Assembly (NCBI RefSeq): GCF_008728515.1 | Contig: NC_044979.1 | Location: forward strand, 166,726,782-166,790,781 | Source of the DNA: Papio anubis | Taxonomy: Eukaryota; Chordata; Mammalia; Primates; Cercopithecidae | Direction: 5' to 3' | DNA length: 64,000 nucleotides | Part shown: piece by piece, positions 48,608-60,074 of the stretch | Position numbering within the stretch: position 1 is the stretch's first letter | Layout of the letters: the number at the start of each line of letters is the position of its first letter | Program-made: the position numbers and the translations under genes | The notes under the pieces: model-generated | Told to the model about the DNA's origin: nothing | The model's database searches: none | What the model saw: the letters and a program-made list of their open reading frames with translations, nothing else

Positions 48608-48887
48608 AGACAGGCCTCTGTCTCCCAGGCTGGAATGCAGTGGTGCAATCACAGCTTACTGTAGCCTCAAACTCCTGGGCTTAAGCAATCCTCCTGACTC
48701 AGCCTCCCAAGGAGCTGGAACTACAGGTGCTCTCCACTGTGTCCAGCTCATTTTTTTTTTTTTTCCCATACAGATAGAGTCTCGTTATGTTGCCCAGGCT
48801 GGTCTCAAACTCCTGACCACAAGTTATCCTCCCACTTCCGCCTCCCAAGTGCTGGGATTACAGGTGCGAGCCACCACACGTGGCCCA
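48582..48887 (-). mobile_element. AluJ-type Alu (minus)
   Basis: Reverse-complement old Alu with a T tail of 24. Target duplication ATTCCCAGCACTTCT (48567) and ATTCCCAACACTTCT (48888) with one mismatch. Confidence 0.94.
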
Positions 48888-49224
48888 ATTCCCAACACTT
48901 CTGTGCCTCCGTATCTCTATCCACAGCCAAAGGCCTCTAAACATTCACCTTTCTCCAAAATGAGAAACAGCAGAAGCACTATAAAGCTGCCCATGGGTGA
49001 CAGGTGGATTTGTAGCAAAACAGGTCTATGAGAAAATAAAGATCCCTCTGCCTTTGAAATTTCAACAGGAAATGCAGGGCCAGTCACCAGCACATCTTGT
49101 GTACACATTTTATACCACCTGCCAGACAGAGGCACTCACTGAAACACACACGCTGCGTGATAAACCCCCCGGGTCGTGGCAGAACGGAGTTCAGACTCAC
49201 TCCCAGCACCCTGCACAGTCATAC

Positions 49225-49449
49225 CTGGGTTGCTGGTGAGAAAGGCGAGGGGGCTCTCGCCGAGGTCCGCAGGGCCGTCCACTCGGTGGGGAGGGCTTTC
49301 CAGCAGCTCCACTCCTTCCTCTAGCTCGGGGTAGGTCCTCACCAGGAGGCCCAGCGAGGGCTGTGAGAGGAAATCTTTGAGCATAGAAGAGTTCAGGGCG
49401 TCAGCAGCACGATTATTGATCTCAAGAATCTCATCTCCTGCTTTCAGAC
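49225..49449 (-). CDS. TIAM1: TIAM1 exon: PDZ domain C-terminal half and start of linker (residues ~888-962)
   Basis: The exon has 225 nt, is phase 1 to 1 and is the largest exon here. It starts GLKAGDEILEINN, the PDZ region leading into helix alpha-2. The helix reads SSMLKDFLSQPSLGLLV. L911, K912, L915 and L920 in this stretch are the residues that set TIAM1 peptide specificity and distinguish it from TIAM2, and all four are the TIAM1 type. The remainder (ELEEGVELLESPPHRVDGP and on) is a proline-rich and acidic stretch leaving the PDZ fold. The acceptor is 'gttggcag' and the donor GTATGA. The last base completes a glycine with the next exon. Confidence 0.97.
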
Positions 49450-50509
49450 CTGCCAACGCATGATGGAAAATTTTTAATTTCACACACATAATCAGAACAC
49501 GACAGCTTAGGAGCTCCGCTATACAGGGCACACCTGCTGTGGGTCTCACAGCCCCAGGTGCTGCTGCAGACAGGCTGCGGTGCTCAGAAGTGATCCTGAG
49601 GAAAGGACAAGGGCCTCAGATTCTGAAGGTTCTAGATTTGCAGGTGACAACATGCCTAGCCGGTCCTTCATACATCAAGCAAACAAACTTACTCCTTCGT
49701 TAATCTAAGTGTTCCAAGCATCTGCCAATTTCTCACAAATGTTAATTAATTCAGGCTATCTTCCTACACTTTTGGGGTGGGGCGAGGGTGGAATGACAGT
49801 GCTCTCTGATGACTGCCATCTGTGTTTTGTGCATGTTCATGCCTCAGTGCACACTCAAGTCACAGCCAGTTAATACCTATTGATTATTTCCATGGAACCA
49901 AAATGCAGGGTGTTCACTCTGGCTATGAGGACAGAAGTAAGGATGTCTCATTCCAAATACACTTAAGAGATGACAGTTTCAAGAACCCAATGCAATCCTT
50001 TTTGCCCTTTTTTGTTTTGTTTTCAAACTACATCAGAACCTTGGGATGAATCTCTTTCAGCAGATCCCCAAAGGATCAGCTAGGGGAACTGCCAAAGTTT
50101 GTGACCCAAGGGAATGACCATGAGCAAGCCCAACCTAGAAGAACAGGAAGTTGAGACACCGAGGTGCAGTTCAAACCGGCACTGGAAGAAACATTCCAGC
50201 AGCCTGAGAAAGGGAGAGGTTGGAAAGAACATGAAAGAAAATAAAATAATCCTTTCAGCTAGGAAGAAAAAAGGAGCCCAATTTCTAATTTTATATACCA
50301 ATATGGAAAAACCAACTTGAAAAACGGAGTGAGTGAGGGGCAGGCAAAGACAAATGACAAATTGCAGGAATGAAAAGCCTCCCAGGTCCTCGAGCATGCC
50401 ACTCAGATTCTGCAGAAAATGACCCTACAAAGAAGTTCTCACTTCCCAGCTTCACAGAGTCACACGCCCTGGACATCCTTATTCAGGTTTCTAAAATATC
50501 TGAAATCAG

Positions 50510-50814
50510 TTTGTTTGTTTGTTTGTTTTTTTGAGACAGAGTCTCACTCTGTTGCCCAGGCTGGAGGGCAGTGGTGCGATCTTGGCTCACTGCAACCTCT
50601 GCCTCCTGGGTTCAAGCGATTCTCCTGCCTCAGCGTCCAGAGTAGCTGGGATTACAGGCACTCACCACCACGCCTGGCTATTTTTTGTATTTTCAGTAGG
50701 GACAGGGTTTCACCATGTTAGCCAGGCTAGTCTGGAACTCCTCACCTCAGGCGATCCACCCGCCTCGGCCTCCCAAAGTGCTGGGATTACAGGTGTGAGC
50801 CACCGTGCCCGGCC
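50510..50814 (-). mobile_element. Alu (minus) with (GTTT)n tail
   Basis: The tail has turned into a GTTT tetranucleotide repeat. The body runs from 'gagacagagtctcactctg' to 'ccaccgtgcccggcc'. Confidence 0.94.
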
Positions 50815-51664
50815 AATTCACAGCTAAATTTAACATAAAATACCCGCAATATCTTTCTAGACACGCCGGGTGTTGGGATCGTGTTTGTGGACCAGAAGGA
50901 CAGAATGGACATCACTCCTGCATCTGTTGAGGACAGAGCAAGGGGGTTGGTACAGATGACAGTTCATCTTCATTTAACACCAGGGTTCTCAGATTCAAAG
51001 AACTAAAACAGGATGTGACTGAAACCAGGGCGGCAGATTCCCCACCCCCGTGCCACGCAAACCGGCACACTCATTGTGCTGAAAGAGATAAAAATCAGTC
51101 TTTGGGCTTGAAGGGGAAGAAATCCTGTCATCTCTGCTCTTTGCTGAGATACAGCTCAGTGACTGTGTCAAACTCTGGCCCCAGGCTGCCTATGGCCTAG
51201 AAAGTATGGAAGGAAAAAGAAGGAAAATGCTCCTCCATGACAGTCTGCAGCAGATACATTATTCTGACTTGACTTCCCACTCGTCACACCTTTGCTTTTC
51301 CATGCAGAGCCAAGTCTGCGGTTGCGCTTCTCCAGTGTTGACAGGACAGGTCAATATAACCTGCACAGGTAGCTCTGCAAAGCTAGCCATGAACTACCCA
51401 GAACCCAGCTGAACTAGGACAAAAAAAAAAGCGGTGGCGAAGACCAACACTCAATTTCCCTTTTCTGCTCCATTCAGCAGTGGTTAACACAACAGATGCA
51501 AGGTAAGTACATCTAAGCACAGTTGACCTGGATGTGTTGATCTCTGAGATTCAACACGTATTATTTTGCCACTGCTTGGATGAAACTACAAATCCCATAG
51601 CAAGAAGAAACAAAGGTGGATTTCCAGCCCTACTTACCTGTCCCATTTATTTACAGTTAGTATA

Positions 51665-52380
51665 GTGGGTCCAACAGAGTGTCCCCCCACATTCATGTCC
51701 ACCTAGAATGTCAGAATACAACCTTCTTTGGAAATAGGGATAGACAGATATTACAGATGAAATTATAATAATATAATCATTGTAATTATGTAATAATTAC
51801 ACATCATAATTATATAACAATTACATAAACAATTATACTTATATATAATTGTTATATAATTATATAATATAGTATAATTATGTTAATGATTATATATTAT
51901 ATATTTATATAAGTTAATATCATATATCATATTTTTTATATATATCATATATCAAGATAATAATTATGTAATAATTATAATCATAATTATATAATTATAG
52001 TATCATTATAATTATATAATATACATGAAAGTTACAATCAACTCATAATGATTTAGAGTAGGTCCTAAATCCAATGACTGGTGTTATTATAAAAAGGCCA
52101 TGTTAATGACACAGAGACAGGGCAGAAGCCATGTGACTTCAGGCAGAGATTGAAGTGATACAGCCATAAGCCACAGAATGCCAAGCGCTGCTTTCACGCC
52201 AGAAACCAGAAGGAGGCATGAAGCCATTCTTCCCTCAGAGGCTCCAGAGGAATCAATCTTGCCAATACCTTAATTTCAGACTTCTGGCCTCCTAAACTGT
52301 GAGAGGATAAATTTCTGTTATTTTAAGCCACCCAGTAGTTTATTACAGTAGTTTATTACAGTAGCTCTAAGAAATTAGCA
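51665..52380 (+). mobile_element. MaLR-type LTR split by an AT-rich tract
   Basis: 5' part 'agagtgtccccccacattca' and 'tttggaaatagggatag'; 3' part 'ccaatgactggtgttattat', 'agaagccatgtgacttcag' and 'aactgtgagaggataaattt'. These are MLT1-class LTR phrases in the right order. The middle is replaced or expanded by 51761-52024. A short tandem duplication ('agtttattacagt') closes it. Confidence 0.72.
51761..52024. repeat. AT-rich palindromic tract, 264 bp
   Basis: Almost pure A/T, built from variants of 'aattatataat' and 'atcatatat' with many self-complementary segments. Expected to fold as hairpins or cruciforms and to vary in length. Confidence 0.93.
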
Positions 52381-52822
52381 CTGTGAGCAAATCATCTAGG
52401 TTGCAAAGACTTTCCAGGATGGAGAGCTGGGGTTCGCCAAGTAGCCCAAATGCATTATGGGCCATGGAAGGGCTGAAATGAAACAGGCAGGATGTAGCAG
52501 GGAAGTGCTGTCTAGAAGGGGAGGGAGGCTGGATCCCAAATCCCTAGGTTCTCAACTTCTGCAGATTCTTCTACGAATGGGAGCAACAGAACATCTGGTT
52601 TGAAAGAGCTCTGCAGGCTCAGGTAATGGCCAATGCCAGCTTTGACCAGTGTGGACCAAAGTACAGAGGGCTCTTCCCCCATGCTCTGCTCCAAGAAGAA
52701 TCCCCCCAGGAACCCCACACCATCCTAGAAGATGGAGAAGGACGACCACATGATGAGAATGGGATTTCCCACCAGCCCCATGGAAACGGGCTCCATCAGA
52801 TTTAAAATCCAAAAATGTGTGA

Positions 52823-53103
52823 TTTGAGAGGCTGAGACAGGAGGATTGCTTGAGGCCAGAAGCTCAAGAACAGCCTGGGGAACACAGCAAGACTCCTGAC
52901 TCTGAAAAATACGCAAGTAAATAAATCAGTCAGGTGTGGTGGCATGCACCTGTACTCTCTTAGCGACTCGGGAGGCTGAGGTGAGAGGACGGCTTGAGCC
53001 CAGGATTTCAAGGCTGCAGTGACCTATGATTGCGCTACTGGACTCCAGCCTGGGTGACACAGCAAGACTTTGTCTCTAAAAATTAAAAAAAGAAAAAAAA
53101 AAA
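52823..53103 (+). mobile_element. Old AluJ-type Alu (plus), 5'-truncated
   Basis: Starts inside the first arm ('ttgagaggctgagacaggag'), continues with 'gcttgagcccaggatttcaa' and ends in an interrupted A tail. Strongly diverged. Confidence 0.88.
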
Positions 53104-53295
53104 GTTCAAGAATATGAGCTTTCTGGTACACTTCAGTTAATGGAATAAAATGCACATTCCCTGGAAGGGTTTTCAATGAGAAAATGTTCAAATACTTTTC
53201 ACAAATGAATCCTTTGGGCAAGTCTTTCTCATTCAAAAACTAGAGAAGCCCCAAAGGGCATTTAAGATGGACAGACCAGCCCTTCATTGACTTAC

Positions 53296-53382
53296 CTTTC
53301 TTGGAAGCTAAACCGGTTTCCTTCACACTATTCACGTACAGCCTTCGAATACCATCTTCTTCCACAGAAGAAAGTAAAAACC
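53296..53382 (-). CDS. TIAM1: TIAM1 exon: PDZ domain, ligand-binding loop and second strand (residues ~859-887)
   Basis: The exon has 87 nt and is phase 1 to 1, so skipping it would keep the frame while removing the strand that pairs with the PDZ ligand. Translation begins G-F-L-L-S-S-V-E-E-D-G, continues through RRLYVNSV and ends ETGLASKK. F860 and L862 belong to the canonical GLGF-like loop. Residue 861 reads as leucine (TTA), whereas I recall serine in the human protein; see findings. The acceptor is 'tttcacag' and the donor GTAAGT. Both splice sites look normal. Confidence 0.97.
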
Positions 53383-54346
53383 CTGTGAAACACAGAAAGG
53401 CAGAATGGCAGGGCTCACACCTTCTGAATGTTTAGCAAACAACAGGAAGTGCCTGCTGTGAACTAGGTAAGTTTCATGTTTGTCATTAGAGTTTGGAATG
53501 GTTGTTTTTTCTTGCTTTACAAAGCAGAAAAGGTTTCTTTTTAGATCACTCTGGAAGTCACTACTTGTAAAAACAGAGATTACTAGGTATGTCTATCTTC
53601 ATATTACCTACCAATCAACTCAAAGGAAAGCAAATTATTTTGTTTAATCTTGCTTCCTGGTAAACGCCATCATTGTTTTCTTTTCCATACTCTCCTCCAA
53701 AGCAGAAAACAGAAAGATTAGCTTACCTCAAGAGTCCTCAGACATTTTTCATCCAATCTATGTCCTAGAATATATTACAACTGTACTGTTGGAGGGTGTG
53801 TGTTCATCCACGTGTATGACTATATGGACAATGGTTTCATTTAATACAATTGTGCAAACAGGAGCAAGATGCAACTCACATTACGAATCTGTAATATGAG
53901 TAACACATTACAGAAACTGTACCTGATTTCACACTCTAGCAGTATCGGATCAGAAGATTATCTTATACTTCTCTGGACTTCCAGAGCTCAAAGCCAATTT
54001 GCTAATTAACCTTGGGCTCTGCTTCATCCTTCAGAGAGGAAAGCAGAGTGAGGCCCAGGTATTCTATGTGGCTTGAGGATGTTAGGTACTCAAAACTCTA
54101 AGGTTACGGGTCCTGGTCACTCCTGTTTCCAGACCGCCTCATGTAAAATTCTTCCCTAATCAATTACGTCACTGTCCACAATGAATACCTATTTTGCTAA
54201 AGGAAAGAAATACCTTTGCAGATATTTCTACAAAGGACAATGGGAACACACGTCATTGTATATATCTGCAATAATTTCAGCTCTGGAAGAAAAATCATCC
54301 CATAATATAGATAGCTGTCTTAATGCTGAGGGGAAAGCAGTGGTTG

Positions 54347-54373
54347 AAAAACAAACAAACAAACAAACAAACA
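54347..54373. repeat. (CAAA)n microsatellite
   Basis: Six or so CAAA units followed by a degenerate one. Confidence 0.93.
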
Positions 54374-54874
54374 GGCAAACAGCAAAACAGAATTACAAGA
54401 CTGGGTCCCAGGGAGTCATTGAGCCTTTTGAGGCCATGTCATGATGAACACATGGCTTTTTGTTTAGTTTATAGGACCAGGAAATGGATTACCTCATATC
54501 GGCAAAAGTGCTAATTGCCATCACCCTCTCAAGTACCATAACACCCTCAGATAGGGAACGGCACAGGGCCACCCCTAAAGACTCTCCAAAGTCATTTCAT
54601 TCTCTTATTTTAAATTCTCTTCTTTCAGCAACTTCTAACTTTCAGATTAAGGGTCAAGAAGCCCTGCTGAAATCAAAATATTTTTACACAAGAATCATTT
54701 AAGTTACATAAGCCTTAACACAGGTGTATTTATCTGCATTGTAGTAGAAAATTTCTTTAAAAATCTGTTAGGACAGAGAGAATCAAGGGCTATGTCATCG
54801 GAAAGAATGAATAGGACTCATCTAAATATCGGAATTTCCTTTCTGAAATGCCACCATTCTATTACAATGAGACC

Positions 54875-55171
54875 TTTTTTTTTTTAAAGAGACAAGGTCT
54901 TGCTCTGTCCCCTAGGCTGGAATGCAGTGGTGTGATCATAGCTCATTGTAGCTTCAAACTCCTGGGTTCAGGCAATTCCCTACCTCATCTACCAGAAGAG
55001 CTGGGACTACATGTAAGTGCTACCACGCTTGGCTAATTTTTAAAATTTTTTTGTAGAGATGGGGTCTTACTATGTTGCCCAGACTGGTCTCAAACTCCTG
55101 GCCTCATGCGATCCTCCCACCTCTGCCTCTCACAGTGTTGAGATTACAGGTGTGCACTACTGAGCCTGGCC
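54875..55171 (-). mobile_element. AluJ-type Alu (minus)
   Basis: 'aaagagacaaggtcttgctc' and 'ttgtagcttcaaactcctgg' mark an old J-type copy ending 'tgagcctggcccc'. Confidence 0.93.
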
Positions 55172-55344
55172 CCAGTTTTTTTTCTATTAAAAAATTAGCA
55201 CCCCTGTGGGGTACCAGGAAACACCTTTGCTTAACTGGAAGATGGCAGAAGAGGCAACACGGTGGGAGCCTGCTGCAAGTCACCTGAAGCCGAGTCCATG
55301 GAGATATGGAGACACCTCAGGTATTGATTTGCTCCATTCCCTCG

Positions 55345-55661
55345 TTGTTGTTTTTTTTTTGTTTTGTTTTGTTTTGAGACGGAGTCTCATTCTGTTGTCT
55401 AGGCTGGAGCGCAGTGGTGCGATCTCAGCTCACTACAACCTCTGCCTCCTGAGTTAAAGCGATTTCTTGTTTTACAAAGTAAATCCCTAGTAGCTGGGAT
55501 TACAGGCACACACCATCACACTCAGCTAATTTTTCTAATTTTGGTAGAGATGGGATTTCGTCTGCTGGCCAGATTGTTCTCAAACTCCTGACTTCAAGTG
55601 ATCCCCCCGCCTCGGCTTCCCGAAGTGCTGGGATTACAGGTGTGAGCCACCATACCCGGCC
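55345..55661 (-). mobile_element. Alu (minus) with 24-bp non-Alu filler
   Basis: Normal Alu on both sides, but between 'aaagcgatt' and 'agtagctgggat' the expected 'ctcctgcctcagcctcccg' is replaced by an unrelated 24-bp AT-rich stretch (about 55465-55488). Confidence 0.92.
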
Positions 55662-55690
55662 ATTCCCTGTTTTCTTGGTCTTCTTTTTTT

Positions 55691-55983
55691 TTTTTTTTTT
55701 TTTGAGACAGAGTCTCGCGCTGTCGCCCAGGCTGGAGTGCAGTGGCCGGATCTCAGCTCACTGCAAGCTCCGCCTCCCGGGTTCACGCCATTCTCCAGCC
55801 TCAGCCTCCCGAGTAGCTGGGACTACAGGCGCTGCCACCTCGCCCGGCTATTTTTTGTATTTCTTAGTAGAGACGGGGTTTCACCGTGTTAGCCAGGATG
55901 GTCTCGATCTCCTGACCTCGTGATCCGCCCATCTCGGCCTCCCAAAGTGCTGGGATTACAGGCTTGAGCCACCGCGCCCGGCC
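55691..55983 (-). mobile_element. AluYR-type Alu (minus), Old World monkey subfamily
   Basis: Contains 'gcagtggccggatctcagct' and 'ggcttgagccaccgcgcc', the complements of two AluYR-type changes. Target duplication GGTCTTCTTTTTTT at 55677-55690 and 55984-55997. Probably among the youngest insertions here. Confidence 0.94.
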
Positions 55984-56753
55984 GGTCTTCTTTTTTTATA
56001 ATCAAAAGGTTAAAAATAGGAGTGAGAATAGAGGAGACTTCCAGTCTGAGGACTGCAATTGATTATGTAATTTGTACCGGACAACTGGGTAAAAAGAGCA
56101 GGTCTAAGAAACAGATCAGACAACTCTAATTAGTGGGGAAATCTCTATGACAGGAAAGAGGATGGGAGAAAGGATAATGGGCCTAAGCTCCTTTTTTGAA
56201 GATCACCCAAATGAAAGCCAAAAATTTACCAAAGCGAATAGCATTTTAGCTCTGTACTGGCATTCATACTGGACACTGGTTTAGGGGTCAAACAGGAGCC
56301 CCCTCTCACTGTTCCAAGAAGGAAGCCCTCCCCACACCTTGCCTTGCAACAAACATGTGAGCAGCTTCCATTTAAAGTTGCCAATACTTTGCACACTAGG
56401 GGGAAAACATTATAACCATCTCCTATATGAACAAATATAAAGAAAATTATGAAATATCCTACAGCGGGATTAAGTGGAGCTGAATGAAGAACATAATGAT
56501 TTTAACAGTTAATCAGCAAAGTCAGATCTATTTCTTTTAAATAGGATAGCAATGTTGTAACTCTCAGCAGACAACTCTAATATCGTCCAAAATGATTGCC
56601 AACGGGGGGCGGAGGGAAATGATTCAATATAAACCGATGTATCCACCAATTGGAAGGCTGTTCGCTTCAAACACAGGAAGGGATCATGAGTGGCAAGTGG
56701 AATAATGATCAGGAGAATGAAGGAAGTGCTTAAAACTAAGTGATGAAACTAAG

Positions 56754-57055
56754 GTCGGGCGTGGTGGCTCATGCCTATAATCTTAGCACTCTTGGGAGGA
56801 ATGCAGGAGGAATGCATGAGCCCAGGAGTTTGAGACCAGCCCTGGCAACACAGTGAGACCCTATCTCTAAAAAAAAATTTTTTTTTTTTAATTAGCTGGG
56901 CATGGTGGCACATGCCTTATAGTCCCAGCTACTTGGGAGGCTGAGGTGGGAAGGATGGCTTGAGCCTAGGAGGTTGAGGCTGCAGGGAGTCATGATCCCA
57001 CCACTGCACTCCAGCCTGGGTGACAGAGTAAGATCCTGTCTCAAAAAAGAAAAAA
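56754..57055 (+). mobile_element. Old Alu (plus)
   Basis: Starts 'gtcgggcgtggtggctca', has a deletion in the left arm and a T/A-rich middle. Short target duplication GAAACTAAG at 56745-56753 and 57056-57064. Confidence 0.92.
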
Positions 57056-57800
57056 GAAACTAAGACCAAACTCATGAGATGAACCACCAAAAGATTCCTC
57101 ACCCTGGAAAAACCATAACATGATAAACAATAGAGAATTACTCAAAACTAGAGTCCAGGATACAACGAAAATTCAGATAACAAGCACAGGCACCTGTAAC
57201 ATGAGGAGAACACATGACTAAAAAATATAATAGTACTAGAAGTACCCAGAGAAAAGGAATACTAAGTTGCTGAAATGATGCATTCTTCTACTTCAAGGCA
57301 GCCTAGGGCCTCATGCTTAGTCTAAGTATCATGTAATTGGATATGTGAACTAATTTCAACAGCAAAGTCCGCGAGTGAGCTGAAGGCTGCGGTGGAGAGA
57401 GGGGCAAGAGAGAGAAATTAAGTAAATGTTCCCTCTTTAAATGTGTTCAGTCAGTTGGATTATTAAATTATATTTTCCTCCCTAAAGTGTTCTAAAATAG
57501 AAAGCAGCATTTGATCTGTATGGTGAGGTGTTTTTGTGTTTGTGCTAGTAGCTTTTACTTGTACCAAACTCAGTATCTAACCGGAAGCCTCTTAGCGAGG
57601 TGTTAATATTAGATACAGATGGGCTGAATTTCGACTCTGTGGTAGCCTTTAATCCAGAGGCAATCAGATCTCTGAGGATTGGGGGAATCTTTCACCTCTT
57701 CAATCAATATGCTGTTGGAACATCACACCCTAAAACCAACCCAAGCACGGAGAAGAAGTGATTTAACTGAGTTTATTAGCCATGCGTGGCAGGGCTTTTC

Positions 57801-58101
57801 TTTTCTTTTTTTTTTTTCTTTGAAACGGAGTCTCACTCTGTCACCGGGCTGGAGTGCAGTGGCGCGATCTCGGCTCACTGCAACCTCTGCCTCCCGGGTT
57901 CAAGTGATTCTCCTACCTCAGCCTCCTGAGTACCTGGGACTACAGGCACGTGTCACCACGCCCAGCTAATTTTTGTATCTTTAGTAGAGACGGGGTTTCA
58001 TCATGTTGGCCAGGATGGTCTCGATCTCTTGACCTCGTGATCCGTCCGCCTTGGCCTCCCAAAATGCTGGGATTACAGGCGTGAGCCTCTGCGTCTGGCC
58101 T
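57801..58101 (-). mobile_element. Alu (minus)
   Basis: Reverse-complement Alu with a perfect 15-bp target duplication GTGGCAGGGCTTTTC at 57786-57800 and 58102-58116. Confidence 0.96.
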
Positions 58102-58978
58102 GTGGCAGGGCTTTTCAAAGTGAAGTCCAGGAACAGGTGCCAACTGTTGGCTAATGGCAGTAACGAAAGGACAGAAACCGAGACTAAGCATTGAGAACCT
58201 CTTGGAACCTTGACATTGCCACAACCTCCAAGCATGGAATTTAGTATTTCACCAAAGCAGTGGTAGTTACAAAAGAGTGGAAATTAAAACAAAACAAAAT
58301 ACCTGCTTCTTTGCATCAGATGGGTTGAGAAGCACTGTCTGTAATACTCTCAAGACTGATGCCTGGTGCCCTGTCATACCTTCCTCGGGGGTAAAAGTAA
58401 ATGGGTTCTGTGAGTAATTCAGTCACTTTAATAAAAAGTATTAAAAAGTATACAAACGATAGCAGTTTTATGCCCAGTTCCAATTTTGGGGTCCCTGAAT
58501 CCCTCAATCTTAGAATCAGAGTCCAAGAGCTTTGAAATTCAGCCTTCTGAACTTAATCTTTGCTAGTTTATCCTTACTCAACAAAAATTAAGTAAACTGA
58601 AGAGAAAAAGAAGAATCATTATGGGAGCATCTAATTTTGGAGGATCCAGGCACTTCACTGCCACCAATTACAGCTCTAATTACTGAGGTCAGCTTTTTGC
58701 TGCATAATAGGCCGCTCATAAACATTTATTCCTTGCAATGAGAAACATTCTCCTGGCTTTATGATGTCTTTAGTTTTAAGGTCAAGAAATAAACAGCATA
58801 AAGTTATAATGCAAGTGGCCAGGGTTCAAAATTGGGTTCTCTTCATTAGGCCCAAATCCTCGAGTATTCTGAGATGAAGATTGGTGGCCTACAGGGGAAG
58901 GTCCAGAAGGAATATAATATCCCACTGCTCAGAAAAGAGTTTAAAGATTTTCAAATGCTAAAAAGCTTAATAACTTGA

Positions 58979-59242
58979 GCCAGGCGCAGTGGCTCACGCC
59001 TGTAATCCCAGCACTTTGGAAGGCCGAGGTGGGTGGATCAGTTGAGGTCAGGAGTTCAAGACCATCCTGGCCAACACGGTGAAACCTGCCTCTTCCAAAA
59101 GTTCAAAAATTAGCCAGGCATGGTGGCACATGCCTGTAATCTCAGCTACTCGGGAGGCAGAGGTTGGAGTGAGCTGAGATCGCATCACTGCACTCCAGCC
59201 TGGGCGACAGAGGGAAACTGTGTCCTAAAAAAAAAACAAAAG
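58979..59242 (+). mobile_element. Alu (plus), right-arm deletion, left partner of an inverted pair
   Basis: Starts 'gccaggcgcagtggctca' and lacks about 35 bp around the right-arm 'gaatcgcttgaacc' region. Perfect 17-bp target duplication (AAAGCTTAATAACTTGA) at 58962-58978 and 59243-59259. Confidence 0.95.
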
Positions 59243-59275
59243 AAAGCTTAATAACTTGATTCAGAGAGAAATCTT

Positions 59276-59566
59276 TTTTTTTTTTTGAGATGGGTCTCGC
59301 TCTGTCGCCCAGGCTGAAGTGCAGTGGCATGATCTTGGCTCACTGCAAGCTCCGCCTCCCGGGTTCACACCATTCTCTTGCCTCAGCCTCCCGAGTACCT
59401 GGGACTACAGGCGCCCACCACTGTCAGGCTACTTTTTTGTATTTTAAGTAGAGCTGGGGTTTCACCGTGTTAGCCGGGATGCTCTCTATCTCCTGACTTC
59501 GTGATCTGCCCGCCTCGGTGTCCCAAAGTGCTGGGATTACAGGCGTGAGCCACCGTGCCCGGCCGG
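59276..59566 (-). mobile_element. AluY-type Alu (minus), right partner of an inverted pair
   Basis: 'cactgcaagctccgcctccc' marks a Y-type copy. Perfect 16-bp target duplication TTCAGAGAGAAATCTT at 59260-59275 and 59567-59582. Only 33 bp separate it from the plus-strand Alu. Confidence 0.95.
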
Positions 59567-59613
59567 TTCAGAGAGAAATCTTAAGTCAACATATGCGGTA
59601 GTCTTTGTGTCTT

Positions 59614-59900
59614 TCCACCAGGAACTTTGTTCTCCTTCTACCAAACAGTAGAATCACACTTCTACGCTCCCTTGTAGGTTGGTATGGCTGTGTGACTGAC
59701 TTTGGCCAATGAATTGGGAGTGGGACAACATCTGCTTTCGCACCTCCTCTTCCCCCTCTGCTGAGTGACAAGCACTGTCCCAGGTGGCAGCTGCTCCAGG
59801 CCTGGGTGTGGAATGAGGACAACGTATGGAGTCCCAGCCAACCCACAAGGGATGCATGGTGAATGTGAGAAATAAATGTCACTGTTTCGAGCCACCGGGC
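59614..59900. repeat. Ancient interspersed repeat, family uncertain
   Basis: 'gtatggctgtgtgactgact' + 'ttggccaatga', 'caggtggcagctgctcc' and 'gagaaataaatgtcactg' follow the order of a known old dispersed repeat. I cannot tell LTR from LINE 3' end. Confidence 0.5.
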
Positions 59901-60074
59901 TTTGGTGGCTGTCTGTCACCTCAGCTAACCTCGCCACTCCTGACTGAGCACAGTATGGATTTTCCTCAATTTACTCAGGCACCAATTCTGTTACTATTCA
60001 AGCCATACACTGTAATGCTAAGTAAAGAAGACTGGTCTTAAACATATGGAAAGGAATATATATTTAACTCCACC

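Larger units (their letters stand above)
32897..49224 (-). other. TIAM1: TIAM1 intron, 16.3 kb
   Basis: This is the largest intron here. It carries an MLT1-type LTR (33119), several hAT elements, L1 and HAL1-like remnants (36850-39020), 12 Alu copies and a (GA)n tract. Stretches 34090-34910, 39630-40240, 40420-42050 and 47370-48580 show no recognised gene or repeat. Confidence 0.85.
49450..53295 (-). other. TIAM1: TIAM1 intron, 3.8 kb
   Basis: It holds an Alu (50510), a MaLR-type LTR split by a 264-bp AT-rich palindromic tract (51665-52380) and a diverged 5'-truncated Alu (52823). 49450-50500 and 50815-51660 have no recognised element. Confidence 0.85.

Noticed and set aside
48564..49031. 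155-codon plus-strand open frame
   Set aside because: Most of it is an Alu read through its T-rich strand, a common source of spurious long frames in primate DNA.
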